A DNA stretch of 33,880 nucleotides from Streptomyces niveiscabiei (GTDB taxonomy: Bacteria > Actinomycetota > Actinomycetes > Streptomycetales > Streptomycetaceae). Position numbers and translations under genes: made by a program. The notes below the pieces were generated by a model. The model made no database searches. It had not been told where the DNA came from and saw only the letters and a list, made by a program, of their open reading frames with translations. Position 1 is the first letter of the stretch. Each line of letters opens with the position of its first letter. Below, piece by piece: positions 7,501 through 14,680 of this stretch. The stretch lies in contig NZ_LIRL01000016.1 in NCBI RefSeq assembly GCF_001419795.1, forward strand, positions 1-33,880, read 5' to 3'.

Positions 7501-8495
7501 TCGGGCTGAGGGCCGGGGCTCCCGCGCCGGGCGCGTTCAACCTGGCCGCCTACCAGAAGCAGTTGGGTATCTCGCTTAAGGCGACCGAGGCGTGGCGGTC
7601 CCAGCTGGCGAAGATCGGCAAGCGGGGCGGGGAGGAGATCCGGTCCCTCCTGGAGGGGATGGGCGAGGACGGTGCCGCGCTCGTCGCGGCCCTGGCCGGC
7701 GCCTCGGACAAGCAGTTCAAGGACATCACCGCGAAGCTGCTGAAGACCGGGGAGTTCGCGAAGACGACGCTGGCGGACTTCACCCGGCAGCTCGGCGCAA
7801 GCACCGCGCAGTCGAAGCAGTTCGCGGCCGATCTCCAGACCCTGGCCGCTCGCGGGTTCGGCAGTCTGGCGCAGGCCCTGGCCGCCCAGGGCGACACGTC
7901 GGCGCAGGCGCTCGCCCGACAGGCGGTCACCGGCTCGCCGAAGGACGTCGCGGCGGCGAACAAGACGGTCGAAGGGGCGCAGGGGACGCTGAGCGGGGAC
8001 GACCTGGCGGACGCGCTGACCTTGCTGTCGACACTGCGCGGGGCTCCCGGGCGCGGCTATGCCGACCTGATCGCCGCCGGGCTGGACGTCGCCGCGATCC
8101 GCGCCCTGGTCCCGAAGATGACCGGTCAGATCAAGGCCCTGCCCGCCGCCTACAAGGACACCTTCGTACGGCAGTGGGTGCAGCAGGGCGGCAAGGCGAT
8201 GGCGCGCGGCGGCATTCTGACCGGCCCGCAGATGGTGCTCGGCGGTGAGGCGGGGGTGCCGGAGTCGTGGATTCCGTGGACGCCGTCCGCGCGCTCGCGG
8301 GGTCTGCTCGCCGCGACGGCCTCGGCTCTCGGCTACCAGCTGGTGCCTGCGGCCCGGTACGGCTCCGGCCGTACGGGCAGCACGGCGCCGGCGCAGGAGG
8401 TGACCCGAACGGTCAACGTGACGCTGAACGGCGCGCGGCAGTCAACCGCCGAGCAGGCCGCAGACATCGCCCGCCACATGGCTTGGGTCGGCTGA
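4530..8495 (+). CDS. Tail tape measure protein (TP901 type)
   Basis: 1321 residues, GTG start. The first 360 residues form a TP901-type core: RLVGDVNRYTSSMRQAAR, then KFDKELSNVRAVTQANGAEM, TSFTATEAARAEAELARAG, and TIFGADAVRSATILYELG. Hydrophobic segments lie near residues 31-56 and 368-397, the second strongly membrane-like (AAALAAAGVLLLLPRIAAT). A middle region of helical repeats follows, then Gly-rich segments with GGPIVGPGTGTSDSIPALISNGEYVIKA (cut into two motifs: GPGTGTSDSIPA and NGEYVIKA) around residue 870. That motif recurs in weaker form near 1235 (GGILTGPQMVLGGEAGVPES). A lysine-rich coiled-coil segment is at about 930-985. It sets tail length and is ejected with DNA. By the usual relation of 1.5 angstrom per residue, a tail near 200 nm is expected. 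Confidence 0.95.
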   Translation: MVTRTVTVRLVGDVNRYTSSMRQAARQTSQLAGAGAAVGTALVAGFALAATAAAKFDKELSNVRAVTQANGAEMKKLRAAALEAGKTTSFTATEAARAEAELARAGVSTADIVGGALKGALALAAAGQVDLTEAAVVSAQAMNTFGLKGKDVTHVADLLAAGANKSAADVHGLAMSLRMGGLLAHQTGLSIEDTVGVLAAFADHALIGSDAGTSLKVMLQRLVPQSKEAKTMMEEIGFSAYDATGKFVGLEELSARMKTSFSKLTPEARNAAMATIFGADAVRSATILYELGADGITKYVDAVDDQGAAQRMAATQTDNLVGDLERLRGAIEVALIESGSAANDSLRAMTQWVTRLVNAYNDLPPSLQHAVTLFSGIGGAAALAAAGVLLLLPRIAATRTALASMGLTAARTRAILGTLGRVGIVVAGLELISYASEQVRKEFQDAPPSVSKMANSLVDLARTGNVGGEALSKLGSDLDGFGEAVQRVAHPDWKARTTDVVNSLTFGITEGLAETQIPLQEARDKIKAVDEALAQLAQSGNAQLASDAFTRLAGAAAADGTSKEKLLTLMPQYTDALANVDTQSKTNATSQAELAKQLGLTADELQDQRTEAEKLADSLNALNGVNIGAAQREISFRQSLADLTEAVKDNGRSLDVTSAKGRQVKSAFLDAASAAMEHAQAISEQKGSQEAGQKVLEKDISLLRQQMLTAGFAKDVVDDLLSSYLQMPVSTTTTVKADTKAAVADLEGVQQRLRETKGKSVTVNALTGQAEKALTDVGFKVTHMKDGRVSITIPTGPPTAAISAIQGAINSVTGRTIGIGVYRTEYLTTVRKSIPGVTPNAQGGLIRRADGGPVQFIPDGGPIVGPGTGTSDSIPALISNGEYVIKASSVRKYGVAMFDRLNAGHFASGGLLGGFTYEPSGQPVLGGPSDAKQRYDDLVNKLRDAWKEYQDALKERDKVLRDKKSTKKDRDAARKEAATAYAAVKSLDAQLGLRAGAPAPGAFNLAAYQKQLGISLKATEAWRSQLAKIGKRGGEEIRSLLEGMGEDGAALVAALAGASDKQFKDITAKLLKTGEFAKTTLADFTRQLGASTAQSKQFAADLQTLAARGFGSLAQALAAQGDTSAQALARQAVTGSPKDVAAANKTVEGAQGTLSGDDLADALTLLSTLRGAPGRGYADLIAAGLDVAAIRALVPKMTGQIKALPAAYKDTFVRQWVQQGGKAMARGGILTGPQMVLGGEAGVPESWIPWTPSARSRGLLAATASALGYQLVPAARYGSGRTGSTAPAQEVTRTVNVTLNGARQSTAEQAADIARHMAWVG

Positions 8496-8508
8496 GAGGA
8501 GGGCGATC

Positions 8509-9369
8509 ATGCCGTACACGCCAGGGGCCGCCCTGTCGGGGCTCGGGGCGACGCTGGGCAGCGTCGCCCTGGGCGCGGTCGACGACGCGGGGACCGCGTG
8601 GTACCTCCAGACCTTGGAGGGCTGGGACAGCCCGGAGATCCGCGCGGAGTACAGCGACCGCGAGGGCGACCACGGGGCATGGCCGTCCCCCGTCTACCTC
8701 GGGGCGCGACCTGTCACCCTCGGCGGCACGATCGTCGCCCCCTCCAGAGCCCAGCTGGAGCAGGCGATGGAGCGGCTGCGTGCGGCGGCCGGTCTGACCG
8801 ACACCGTGCTCACCGTCGGCGAGGAAGACCCAAAACGGACCGTCGTCCGACGGTCGGGCAAACTGCTGCTCCAGTACCTGACCGACACCACCGCGCAGTA
8901 CAGCGTGCTGGTGACGGCGGCCGACCCGCGCCGCTACGAGGCCGTCGAGCAGATCGGGCAGACGGCTCTGCCCTCCACCACCGGCGGCCTCGTTCTGCCG
9001 GCGGCGCCGCCGTGGACGATCAGCGCGACCACGGTGTCCGGGCAGTTCGACGCCGCCAACCGAGGCTCCGTCGCCACCCGGCCCATGTTCACCGTCGCCG
9101 GGCCGGTGCAGCAGCCGACCGTCGCGGTGCTGTACGAGGACGGCGCGGTCCGCTCCCTCGCCTACGCCGACACCCTCGGGGCCGGAGACGTCCTGACCAT
9201 CGACACGGACGCGCACACGGTGATGCTCGGGTCCGCGTCTCGGCGCCGCTACCTGTCCGGCCAGTGGCCGGAGATCCCGCCCGGCGAGTCGGTGACCATC
9301 ACGTTCACCGCCGCCGCCTACAACCCGTCCGCGCTCCTGACCGCCCGGTGGCGGTCGGCCTGGCTGTGA
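8509..9369 (+). CDS. Distal tail protein (Dit-like)
   Basis: 286 residues, ATG start with GAGGAGG upstream. The N-terminal 140 residues contain TAWYLQTLEGWDSPEIRAEY, then YLGARPVTLGGTIVAPSRAQLEQAMERLR, a strand-helix layout typical of the first domain of siphovirus distal tail proteins. The motif of a long beta strand, G-x-I-x-A-x-S, then an amphipathic helix is the part that forms the hexameric ring under the tail tube. The second half is beta-sandwich like, with PMFTVAGPVQQPTVAVLYEDG and SRRRYLSGQWPEIPPGE. Position right after the tape measure is the normal place for this gene. Confidence is high for the family and moderate for the exact ring role. Confidence 0.8.
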   Translation: MPYTPGAALSGLGATLGSVALGAVDDAGTAWYLQTLEGWDSPEIRAEYSDREGDHGAWPSPVYLGARPVTLGGTIVAPSRAQLEQAMERLRAAAGLTDTVLTVGEEDPKRTVVRRSGKLLLQYLTDTTAQYSVLVTAADPRRYEAVEQIGQTALPSTTGGLVLPAAPPWTISATTVSGQFDAANRGSVATRPMFTVAGPVQQPTVAVLYEDGAVRSLAYADTLGAGDVLTIDTDAHTVMLGSASRRRYLSGQWPEIPPGESVTITFTAAAYNPSALLTARWRSAWL

Positions 9370-9378
9370 GGAGACCCC

Positions 9379-10407
9379 GTGCCGACCAACCCCACCTGGC
9401 AGAACACGGTCACCTACGCGGGCTCGGACCTGCGCCGCGCGTCCATGACCGCCGTCATGGGCGACGGCACCGCGCTCGGGGGACGCTCCGGCGTCCGTCC
9501 CGGTGACCCCGGCCTCGCGGTCACTCTCACCGGCGGGACGACCATCAACGTCGCCGCTGGCGTCGCCTCCCTCTACCGCTCGGGCCAGGGCCTGTACCGG
9601 GCGTTCCTCGCCTCCGCGACGGTGGTCGGCACGCTGAACGCCGCGCACGCCTCTTTCACCCGCATCGACCTCGTCTATCTGCGGGTGTGGGACACGGACG
9701 TCGACTCCACCGGCCTGCGCAAGGCCGACGCCGTATACCTGGCCGGGACCGCCTCGGCGTCGCCGGCGGCCCCCACCCCGGGAGCGTCGGAGATCTACAT
9801 CCCGCTCGCCACGATCACCGTCCCGCCCTCCGGCGGCGGCGCTGCCTCCGTCCAGGACGGCCGCCCCGTCACCACCGCACCCGGCGGCATCCTCCCCGCC
9901 ACCACCGCGCCCGGCAGCCCGTACACCGGGCAGTACTGGGACGACGGCACCCAACTGCGTCGCTGGAACGGCACCGCGTGGGAGACGTACGGGCCGGTCA
10001 CCGCGTGGACCGCGTACACGCCCGTCTGGGCCGGGCTGTCCGCCCTCGGCGCCTCGACCGTCCGGGGCCGCTACTGGAAGACGGGCACGCGCTGCGAGGT
10101 CGTCGCGATGCTCGCCTGGGGGACGGGCAGCAGTCTCGGCAGCGGCTCGATCACCGTCAGCCTCCCGTTCACCGCGGCGACGTTCGGCAGCGATCCGTTC
10201 GGCTGGCAAGGCGAAGGAAAGTACCGGGAGAGCGGCACCGGTCTGTGGCATCCCCTGCACATCGCGGTCGAGGCCGGCGGCAACACCGCGGTCGTCCAGG
10301 CCCACCGGGCGGGCGACATCGGCCTCGTCTCCCCCGGCGCCCTCGGCTACACCTGGGGCGGCGTCACCGCCCACATGCGGGCCCACATCGTCTACGAGAC
10401 CGTCTGA
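9379..10407 (+). CDS. Minor tail / baseplate fibre protein
   Basis: 342 residues, GTG start nine bases after the previous stop, with GAGGAG upstream. The N-terminal 170 residues have the layout TVTYAGSDLRRASM, LTGGTTINVAAGVASLYR and ARIDLVYLRV-like FTRIDLVYLRVWD, found in actinophage minor tail proteins that sit on the baseplate. A short linker rich in Ala, Thr, Pro and Gly (residues 165-185) leads to a Trp- and Tyr-rich C-terminal domain (WDDGTQLRRWNGTAWETYGP, then YTPVW). That domain probably forms a beta-sandwich head that could bind the host surface. The receptor-binding role is an inference from composition and gene position. Confidence 0.65.
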   Translation: MPTNPTWQNTVTYAGSDLRRASMTAVMGDGTALGGRSGVRPGDPGLAVTLTGGTTINVAAGVASLYRSGQGLYRAFLASATVVGTLNAAHASFTRIDLVYLRVWDTDVDSTGLRKADAVYLAGTASASPAAPTPGASEIYIPLATITVPPSGGGAASVQDGRPVTTAPGGILPATTAPGSPYTGQYWDDGTQLRRWNGTAWETYGPVTAWTAYTPVWAGLSALGASTVRGRYWKTGTRCEVVAMLAWGTGSSLGSGSITVSLPFTAATFGSDPFGWQGEGKYRESGTGLWHPLHIAVEAGGNTAVVQAHRAGDIGLVSPGALGYTWGGVTAHMRAHIVYETV

Positions 10408-11489
10408 TGCCGGCCGTCGAACTCACCTGGCTCGCCTGCGACCTGAAGTCCGGCCGCATCGCCGAGGAACTGCGCTCGCTCACGCCGTCCGGACCACTCG
10501 AACGTCGCCTGAGCCTGTCGAGCAGCGGCCAACTCGATCTCGACCTCGCTGGGGCGCCGGCACAGTGGGAATCGGCGACGGACCCGGGCCGCACTCTCCT
10601 GGTCGCCGTCGACACCTACACCAGCCGCCCGGTCTGGTCCGGGATCGTCCTCACCCGTGCGGGAGGCTCCGACACCGTCGTGCAGCTCGGCGCGGCCACC
10701 CCCGAGGCGTACCTCGACCGCCGATACACCGGCGCCTACACCGGGATCGCCCGCGACCAGGCCCTCATCATGAGCGACCTCGCAACCGCAGTCCTGACCG
10801 ACGCCCCGCCGATCGTCATCGACGCCGTCGCGGGCAGTGCACCGATCACCTACCTCCTCCAGGACGGCGACGACCGCACTGCCCTGAGCGCCTTGCAGGA
10901 ACTCGCGGGGATGGAGGGGGCCCCGGAGTGGACCATCGACACTGTGTGGGCGGACTCGGCGCAGTCGGCCGTCCAACTGGTCGTCCGGGTCCGGCCGACG
11001 ATCGGCGTGCAGTCGACAACGCCAGAGGCCGTGTTCGACCTGCCCGGCTGCATTGCCTCCTACAGCCTCAGCGAGTCGTACGAGAGCGGCCGGGGCGCCA
11101 CCGTCGTACGGGCCTGGGGCGATGGAGAAGGCGCGGCGCGACTGCGAGGTGTTGATCAGAGCGCCGCCGACCTCATCGCGGCCGGCTGGTGCCGGTGGGA
11201 GAACCGATTCACCCCCAGCTCCGGCCTGACCGACCCCGACCAGCTCACCGCGCATGCCGTCCAGGCCCTCGCCCAGCAGCGCACCGGCACCCGGACGTGG
11301 ACGGTCGACGCGGTCGCCTCCCGCGCCCCCCGCCTCGGCCTGGACTGGGCGCTCGGCGACAGCGTCCACGTCCAGATCAGTTCCTCGCCCCGCCACCCAC
11401 TCGGCGCCGAAACCGTGTCACGCGCCTATGCCTGGCGTCTGGACCCCGGCGCCGACCGAGTCACCCCCGTACTCGTGGAGGAGGACTAG
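10407..11489 (+). CDS. Baseplate hub / tail-associated minor tail protein
   Basis: 360 residues from ATG 10407, which overlaps the previous stop as TGATG. The open frame continues upstream to 9687 inside the previous gene, so that extension was rejected. The sequence has ELTWLACDLKSGRIAEEL at the start, an RPVWSGIVLTRAGG strand, LQLGAATPEAYLDRRYTGAY-like text around residue 95-110, and a beta-rich end with WALGDSVHVQISSSPRHP. The W-x-G-x-V/I strand, the AYLDRR motif and the D-x-V-x-V strand near the end are typical of hub proteins at the tail tip of actinophages. It probably forms the trimeric hub that closes the tail tube. No lytic motif is visible. Confidence 0.65.
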   Translation: MPAVELTWLACDLKSGRIAEELRSLTPSGPLERRLSLSSSGQLDLDLAGAPAQWESATDPGRTLLVAVDTYTSRPVWSGIVLTRAGGSDTVVQLGAATPEAYLDRRYTGAYTGIARDQALIMSDLATAVLTDAPPIVIDAVAGSAPITYLLQDGDDRTALSALQELAGMEGAPEWTIDTVWADSAQSAVQLVVRVRPTIGVQSTTPEAVFDLPGCIASYSLSESYESGRGATVVRAWGDGEGAARLRGVDQSAADLIAAGWCRWENRFTPSSGLTDPDQLTAHAVQALAQQRTGTRTWTVDAVASRAPRLGLDWALGDSVHVQISSSPRHPLGAETVSRAYAWRLDPGADRVTPVLVEED

Positions 11490-12353
11490 ATGCCGCTGCG
11501 CGCAGAGTCCCTTCCCGGCAACCCCCGAGCCCTGTGGGAGGCTGTCCGCCAGCTCCAGCGCGCTGTCCGCGAGCTGCGTGCGTCCCGGAGCCTGGAGCAC
11601 GCCTCGCTCTCCTCCGGTTCGCTCTCCGTCCTCGGCTCGGCGGAGCAGAGTCTGCGTCTGGTCCCGGTCAGCCCCACCGGCGTCACCCTGCCGGACGGCA
11701 GCGTCGTCTACCCGCCCGCCGTCGCCTTCCTCTCCGGCTCCGGCGACATCGCGGCCGGCGCCCTCACCGCCTACCGCAAACCCACCGCAGCCGGGAGCGT
11801 CCCCGTCGTCCTGCTGCTCTCCCCGCAGGCCGGAACGGCGACGGCGGGTCTGACGCTTCAGGGCGGAGAGACCGGAGGCGAGGCAGCTCTCGCAACGCTC
11901 GCCGCCGGCGGAGCCGCCCTCACCCTCAGCACCGCCGGAATCGCGGTCAGCGGAGTTCCCGGGAACGGCTGGGCCGAGGACGCCGTCACCACCACCAACA
12001 CCAGCACTACCTACGCCGACGCGTTGAGCGGCGTTTTCTCCGCCACCTGCACCGTGCCCCCGACCGGCCGCGTGACGGTCACGATCCGCTGTACGCAGCG
12101 CGCGACCGGCACCCTCAACGCCCTCACGTCGTGGCGAGCCACCGGTACGGCGTCCGGCATCCGGTACGCCGAGAACGACGACGCCGCGCTCGTCGTCCCT
12201 GGCGCCAACAACCTCAGCTTGAGCCTGCGCCACCCACTTACCGGGCTCGCCCCGGGCGAGACCCTCACCGTCAAGACCCTGCACCGGCTCAACTCCGCGA
12301 CCACGCAGACGATCGCCTACCGCTCGATCCTCCTCGAACCCAACCTCACCTGA
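11490..12353 (+). CDS. Minor tail protein of unknown role
   Basis: 287 residues, ATG directly after the previous TAG, with GGAGGAGG upstream. The first 35 residues are an Arg/Leu helix that could form a coiled coil (LWEAVRQLQRAVRELRAS). The rest is rich in Ala, Gly, Thr, Ser and Val with many strand-like segments and the motif VTLPDGSVVYPPAV around residue 65. The final 120 residues look like one beta-sandwich, with TCTVPPTGRVTVTIRCTQR and a last strand ending in RSILLEPNLT. An N-terminal coiled coil followed by beta domains suits a trimeric tail fibre or tip protein. No named family is recognised. Confidence 0.6.
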   Translation: MPLRAESLPGNPRALWEAVRQLQRAVRELRASRSLEHASLSSGSLSVLGSAEQSLRLVPVSPTGVTLPDGSVVYPPAVAFLSGSGDIAAGALTAYRKPTAAGSVPVVLLLSPQAGTATAGLTLQGGETGGEAALATLAAGGAALTLSTAGIAVSGVPGNGWAEDAVTTTNTSTTYADALSGVFSATCTVPPTGRVTVTIRCTQRATGTLNALTSWRATGTASGIRYAENDDAALVVPGANNLSLSLRHPLTGLAPGETLTVKTLHRLNSATTQTIAYRSILLEPNLT

Positions 12354-12619
12354 TGGAGCCCACCGTGCCCGTCGTTATACCGCGCTTCGAGTCCCGCCGC
12401 TACGACGGCACCAACGGTGACGCCCTCGTCGACTGGCTCTCCGGCACCGTCGACCTGGTAAGCGACGACGGACAGGAACTCGTAGTCCGATTCAACGGCG
12501 AGCGCCGCCGAGTCCCCGTCGGCTGGTGGATCATCGCGGGCGGCGGCGGCAAAGCCGCCTTCTACACCGAGCAGACGCCCGACGACTACCTCAACTACTG
12601 GCTGGAACTCCCGGCCTGA
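12353..12619 (+). CDS. Small conserved phage protein
   Basis: 88 residues from ATG 12353, overlapping the previous stop as TGATG. The sequence reads as a compact beta domain: RRYDGTNGDALVDWLSG, LVVRFNGERRRVPVGWWIIAG and YTEQTPDDYLNYWLELPA. It has no membrane segment and no cysteine. Genes like this one, about 90 residues with a WxxxG and a D-Y-x-x-x-W end, are often seen between the tail fibre and lysin genes of Streptomyces phages, but no function is known to me. A hairpin that may be a weak terminator follows at 12645-12667. Confidence 0.65.
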   Translation: MEPTVPVVIPRFESRRYDGTNGDALVDWLSGTVDLVSDDGQELVVRFNGERRRVPVGWWIIAGGGGKAAFYTEQTPDDYLNYWLELPA

Positions 12620-12644
12620 CTTACCCCCACGCCTGCCCCATCCG

Positions 12645-12672
12645 CCCCGCGCCACTCGGCTGCGGGGCTTTC
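12645..12672 (+). terminator. Hairpin, weak terminator between tail and lysis genes
   Basis: CCCCGC at 12645-12650 pairs with GCGGGG at 12662-12667, extended inward by GCC/GGC. It is followed by CTTTC, a weak T run. It may partly separate tail and lysis transcripts. Confidence 0.5.
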
Positions 12673-12690
12673 GCACGCAAGGAGCCCCCG

Positions 12691-13437
12691 ATGAAGCTCG
12701 TCACCCGCGCCCAGCTCGGTTGGCCCACCTCGGCCGCGCCCATCCAGACGTCCACCCGAGGCGTGAAGATCCACTACGAAGGGACGTCCGTCAGCACGCG
12801 CCTCCTCACCGACCACTCCGCATGCCTCGCGGAGTGGAAAGACATACGCGCCTCCCACCTCGCGAACAAGAGGGAGAACTACAGCGACGTCGCGTACAAC
12901 TACGCGGCCTGCCCCCACGGCTACCTGCTGGAGGGGCGCGGCATCGGCCGACGTACGGGGGCCAATGGGAACCAGGAGCTGAACAGGAACCACTACGCGA
13001 TCGTCGGCCTCCTCGGCTCCTCCGGGCTGACCAAGCCGACGGACGCGATGCTCGGCGCGATCCGCGACGGGATCGAGCTGCTCCGCAAGAACGGCGCGGG
13101 AACCGAGATCAAGGGGCACCGGGACGGCTACGCCACCGACTGCCCCGGCGGACCCCTCTACGCGTGGGTGCAGAAGGGCGCCCCGCGACCGGCCACCACC
13201 TCTACGTCCAAGGAGGACACCGACATGCCCACTGCCAAGGAGATCGCCACCGCCGTCTGGGCGCAGCCGATTCCGAACCGCTTCCGCAAGGACGCCGCGG
13301 GCAAGCCCGTGCCGACCCCCGCCGGGACGTTCCTGGAGTACGGCGACGCGCACTACGACGTCCTCGCCGCCAAGCTCGACAGCCTCACCACGGCCGTCGA
13401 GAAGCTGACCGCAGCCCTCGCCGCGAAGGGAGCCTGA
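12691..13437 (+). CDS. Endolysin, PGRP-type N-acetylmuramoyl-L-alanine amidase
   Basis: 248 residues, ATG with AAGGAG nine bases upstream (12679-12684). Residues 1-165 form a peptidoglycan-recognition amidase domain that cleaves the bond between muramic acid and the stem peptide. Visible zinc ligands are His28 (VKIHYEG), His143 (KGHRDG) and Cys151 (TDCPGG). The middle has YNYAACPHGYLLEGRG and RNHYAIVGLLG, the usual core of this family. A Thr/Ser linker (165-178) joins a 70-residue C-terminal part with NRFRKDAAGKPVPTPAG and a Leu/Val heptad-like end, probably for cell-wall binding or oligomerisation. A strong internal Shine-Dalgarno precedes an in-frame ATG at 13225, so a separate C-terminal product is likely (see findings). 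Confidence 0.9.
   Translation: MKLVTRAQLGWPTSAAPIQTSTRGVKIHYEGTSVSTRLLTDHSACLAEWKDIRASHLANKRENYSDVAYNYAACPHGYLLEGRGIGRRTGANGNQELNRNHYAIVGLLGSSGLTKPTDAMLGAIRDGIELLRKNGAGTEIKGHRDGYATDCPGGPLYAWVQKGAPRPATTSTSKEDTDMPTAKEIATAVWAQPIPNRFRKDAAGKPVPTPAGTFLEYGDAHYDVLAAKLDSLTTAVEKLTAALAAKGA
13210..13227 (+). promoter_or_regulatory. Internal ribosome binding site and ATG inside the endolysin gene
   Basis: AAGGAGG at 13210-13216 lies eight bases before ATG 13225-13227. The ATG is in frame with the lysin and at the exact border between linker and C-terminal domain. It would yield a 70-residue protein (13225-13437). This Shine-Dalgarno is stronger than most true starts in the window. Confidence 0.6.
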
Positions 13438-13440
13438 CTC

Positions 13441-13665
13441 ATGTCCAACGCAGCGAAGCGCACCGCGCGCACGATCATCCAGACCGCGCTCGGTATCGCG
13501 GCCGTCCTCCCCGCCGTCGTCAGCGCCTCCGGAATCCCCGCCGCGCTGCCGTGGGTGGCCGGTGCGCTCGCCGTCTCGGCCGGCGCGACCCGGGTCATGG
13601 CGCTGCCCGGCGTCCAGGCGCTCCTTCCGAACTGGCTGCGTACCGACGACGGAGAAACCAGATGA
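13441..13665 (+). CDS. Holin-like small membrane protein
   Basis: 74 residues, ATG three bases after the lysin stop. There are two hydrophobic segments, about residues 12-30 (IIQTALGIAAVLPAVVSA) and 36-55 (LPWVAGALAVSAGATRVMAL), joined by a short turn with Gly-Ile-Pro. The N-terminus is basic and the C-terminus is charged. The size, the two membrane spans and the place right after the lysin are those of a class II-like holin, which would form the lesion that lets the endolysin reach the wall. Many actinophages have a similar protein at this spot. Its stop overlaps the next start. Confidence 0.75.
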   Translation: MSNAAKRTARTIIQTALGIAAVLPAVVSASGIPAALPWVAGALAVSAGATRVMALPGVQALLPNWLRTDDGETR

Positions 13666-13973
13666 CGGAAGCCGCGACCGGCGTGCCGACCGTGGACACT
13701 GCGGTCGCCTGGTCCGTGGCCATCAGCGCCATCGCCGGACTTACGACCCTGGTGTGGCAGTTGCTCCGAGCCGTACGCCGGATCGCGGGTTGGGCGGAAG
13801 AGATCCGGGACGACTGGGTCGGCACACCGGGCCGCCCTGGAGTTCCGGCTCGGCCCGGGGTAATGCCCCGGCTCGGCGCTCACGACGACCAACTCGACGA
13901 GCACGGCCAGCGTCTCGACGACCATGAGCGGAGAATCACGCGGGTCGAGACCCGCATACCCGACGGCACATGA
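13662..13973 (+). CDS. Second lysis-region membrane protein with coiled-coil tail
   Basis: 103 residues from ATG 13662, overlapping the holin stop (ATGA). It has one hydrophobic span at about residues 14-35 (VAWSVAISAIAGLTTLVWQL), then a basic segment, a Pro/Gly-rich stretch and a charged C-terminal helix (HDDQLDEHGQRLDDHERRITRVETR) shown here as HDDQLDEHGQRL plus DDHERRITRVETR. The topology, one membrane span with a long cytoplasmic coiled coil, is like DUF2746-type phage proteins found next to holins. It may be a second holin, an anti-holin or a helper of lysis timing; sequence alone does not decide. It is the last gene of the late operon. Confidence 0.65.
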   Translation: MTEAATGVPTVDTAVAWSVAISAIAGLTTLVWQLLRAVRRIAGWAEEIRDDWVGTPGRPGVPARPGVMPRLGAHDDQLDEHGQRLDDHERRITRVETRIPDGT

Positions 13974-13975
13974 CC

Positions 13976-14011
13976 GCGGCCCTCACCCTCCTCCGGGAGG
14001 GTGAGGGCCGC
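13976..14011. terminator. Strong bidirectional terminator hairpin ending the late operon
   Basis: Sixteen bases at 13976-13991 (GCGGCCCTCACCCTCC) pair perfectly with 13996-14011 around the loop TCCG. The stem sits between the converging ends of the lysis gene (stop 13971-13973) and the flavoprotein gene (stop at 14016), so it probably ends transcription from both sides even though no long T run follows. Confidence 0.8.
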
Positions 14012-14015
14012 TTCG

Positions 14016-14561
14016 TCATGCCCGGGGCGCGAGGCGCTCCGCCGCATCGAGCAGCAGGCCCCACGGATACTCGCCCGGCTGCCCTCGGCCCGGCTGGTTC
14101 GGGATGAACCCGCCCTCGCCATACAGCACGGTGACCCCCATCTCTCGCAGTTCGGCGACGCTCCGCTCGAACTGCCGGTGCTGCACATACGCAGCGTTCA
14201 CACATGGCATGGCTACGATCGGGATCCCTTTCCCGATGCCCTCCGCGACGACCCCGACCACGAACTCGTGGGTGAGGCCGAGCGCCCACGCGTTCACCGT
14301 GTTGAAGGTGGCCGGCGCGAAGGCGATCACGTCAGCCGTCGGCCACGCATCCGGCTCCCCCGGCCGCTTGTACTCGCTCCGTACAGGATGCCCAGTGAGC
14401 CTCTCCAGTTCCGGTAGCTGAGGCTCCAGCCAGCGAGCGGCCGTCGGGGTCAAGCCGAGGCACACGTCGAAGCCGCGTTCCTGCGCGTCCGCGATGACGG
14501 CGGCGACGTTGAGGACGGGTGGGGCTGCGGAGCCGAACAGGTACAGCACACGAGAGGTCAT
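14016..14561 (-). CDS. Flavoprotein of the phosphopantothenoylcysteine decarboxylase family
   Basis: 181 residues from the ATG at 14561; longer open frame upstream to 14690 would run into the divergent promoter region and was rejected. It begins with a Rossmann-like strand (RVLYLFGSAAPPVLNV) and has FAPATFNTVNAWALG near residue 85, which matches the FMN-binding APATANT-x-x-x-x-ALG motif of the family. It also has MPCVNAAYVQHRQFERSV followed by LREMGVTVL, matching the P-x-MN-x-x-M...N...L...G clamp. Family members bind FMN and act on peptidyl-cysteine or pantothenate compounds; the substrate here is unknown. In Streptomyces such genes often stand next to an XRE regulator, as here. It looks like an accessory (lysogenic conversion) gene. 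Confidence 0.8.
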   Translation of the reverse strand: MTSRVLYLFGSAAPPVLNVAAVIADAQERGFDVCLGLTPTAARWLEPQLPELERLTGHPVRSEYKRPGEPDAWPTADVIAFAPATFNTVNAWALGLTHEFVVGVVAEGIGKGIPIVAMPCVNAAYVQHRQFERSVAELREMGVTVLYGEGGFIPNQPGRGQPGEYPWGLLLDAAERLAPRA

Positions 14562-14680
14562 GGCGCCTATCGGACCACATGCAACCGCCCCCGATCCGAG
14601 TGGAGTCGAGGGCGGACGCCTGCACTCGCAGCTGGGCGCGAGTACCGTTCCAAGTGGCTGCAAGGAACGAGGAGACCAGT

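Noticed and set aside
8413-10386. Long open minus-strand frame opposite distal tail and fibre genes
   Set aside because: Same cause: antisense of high-G+C coding DNA, low-complexity translation, no recognisable motif.
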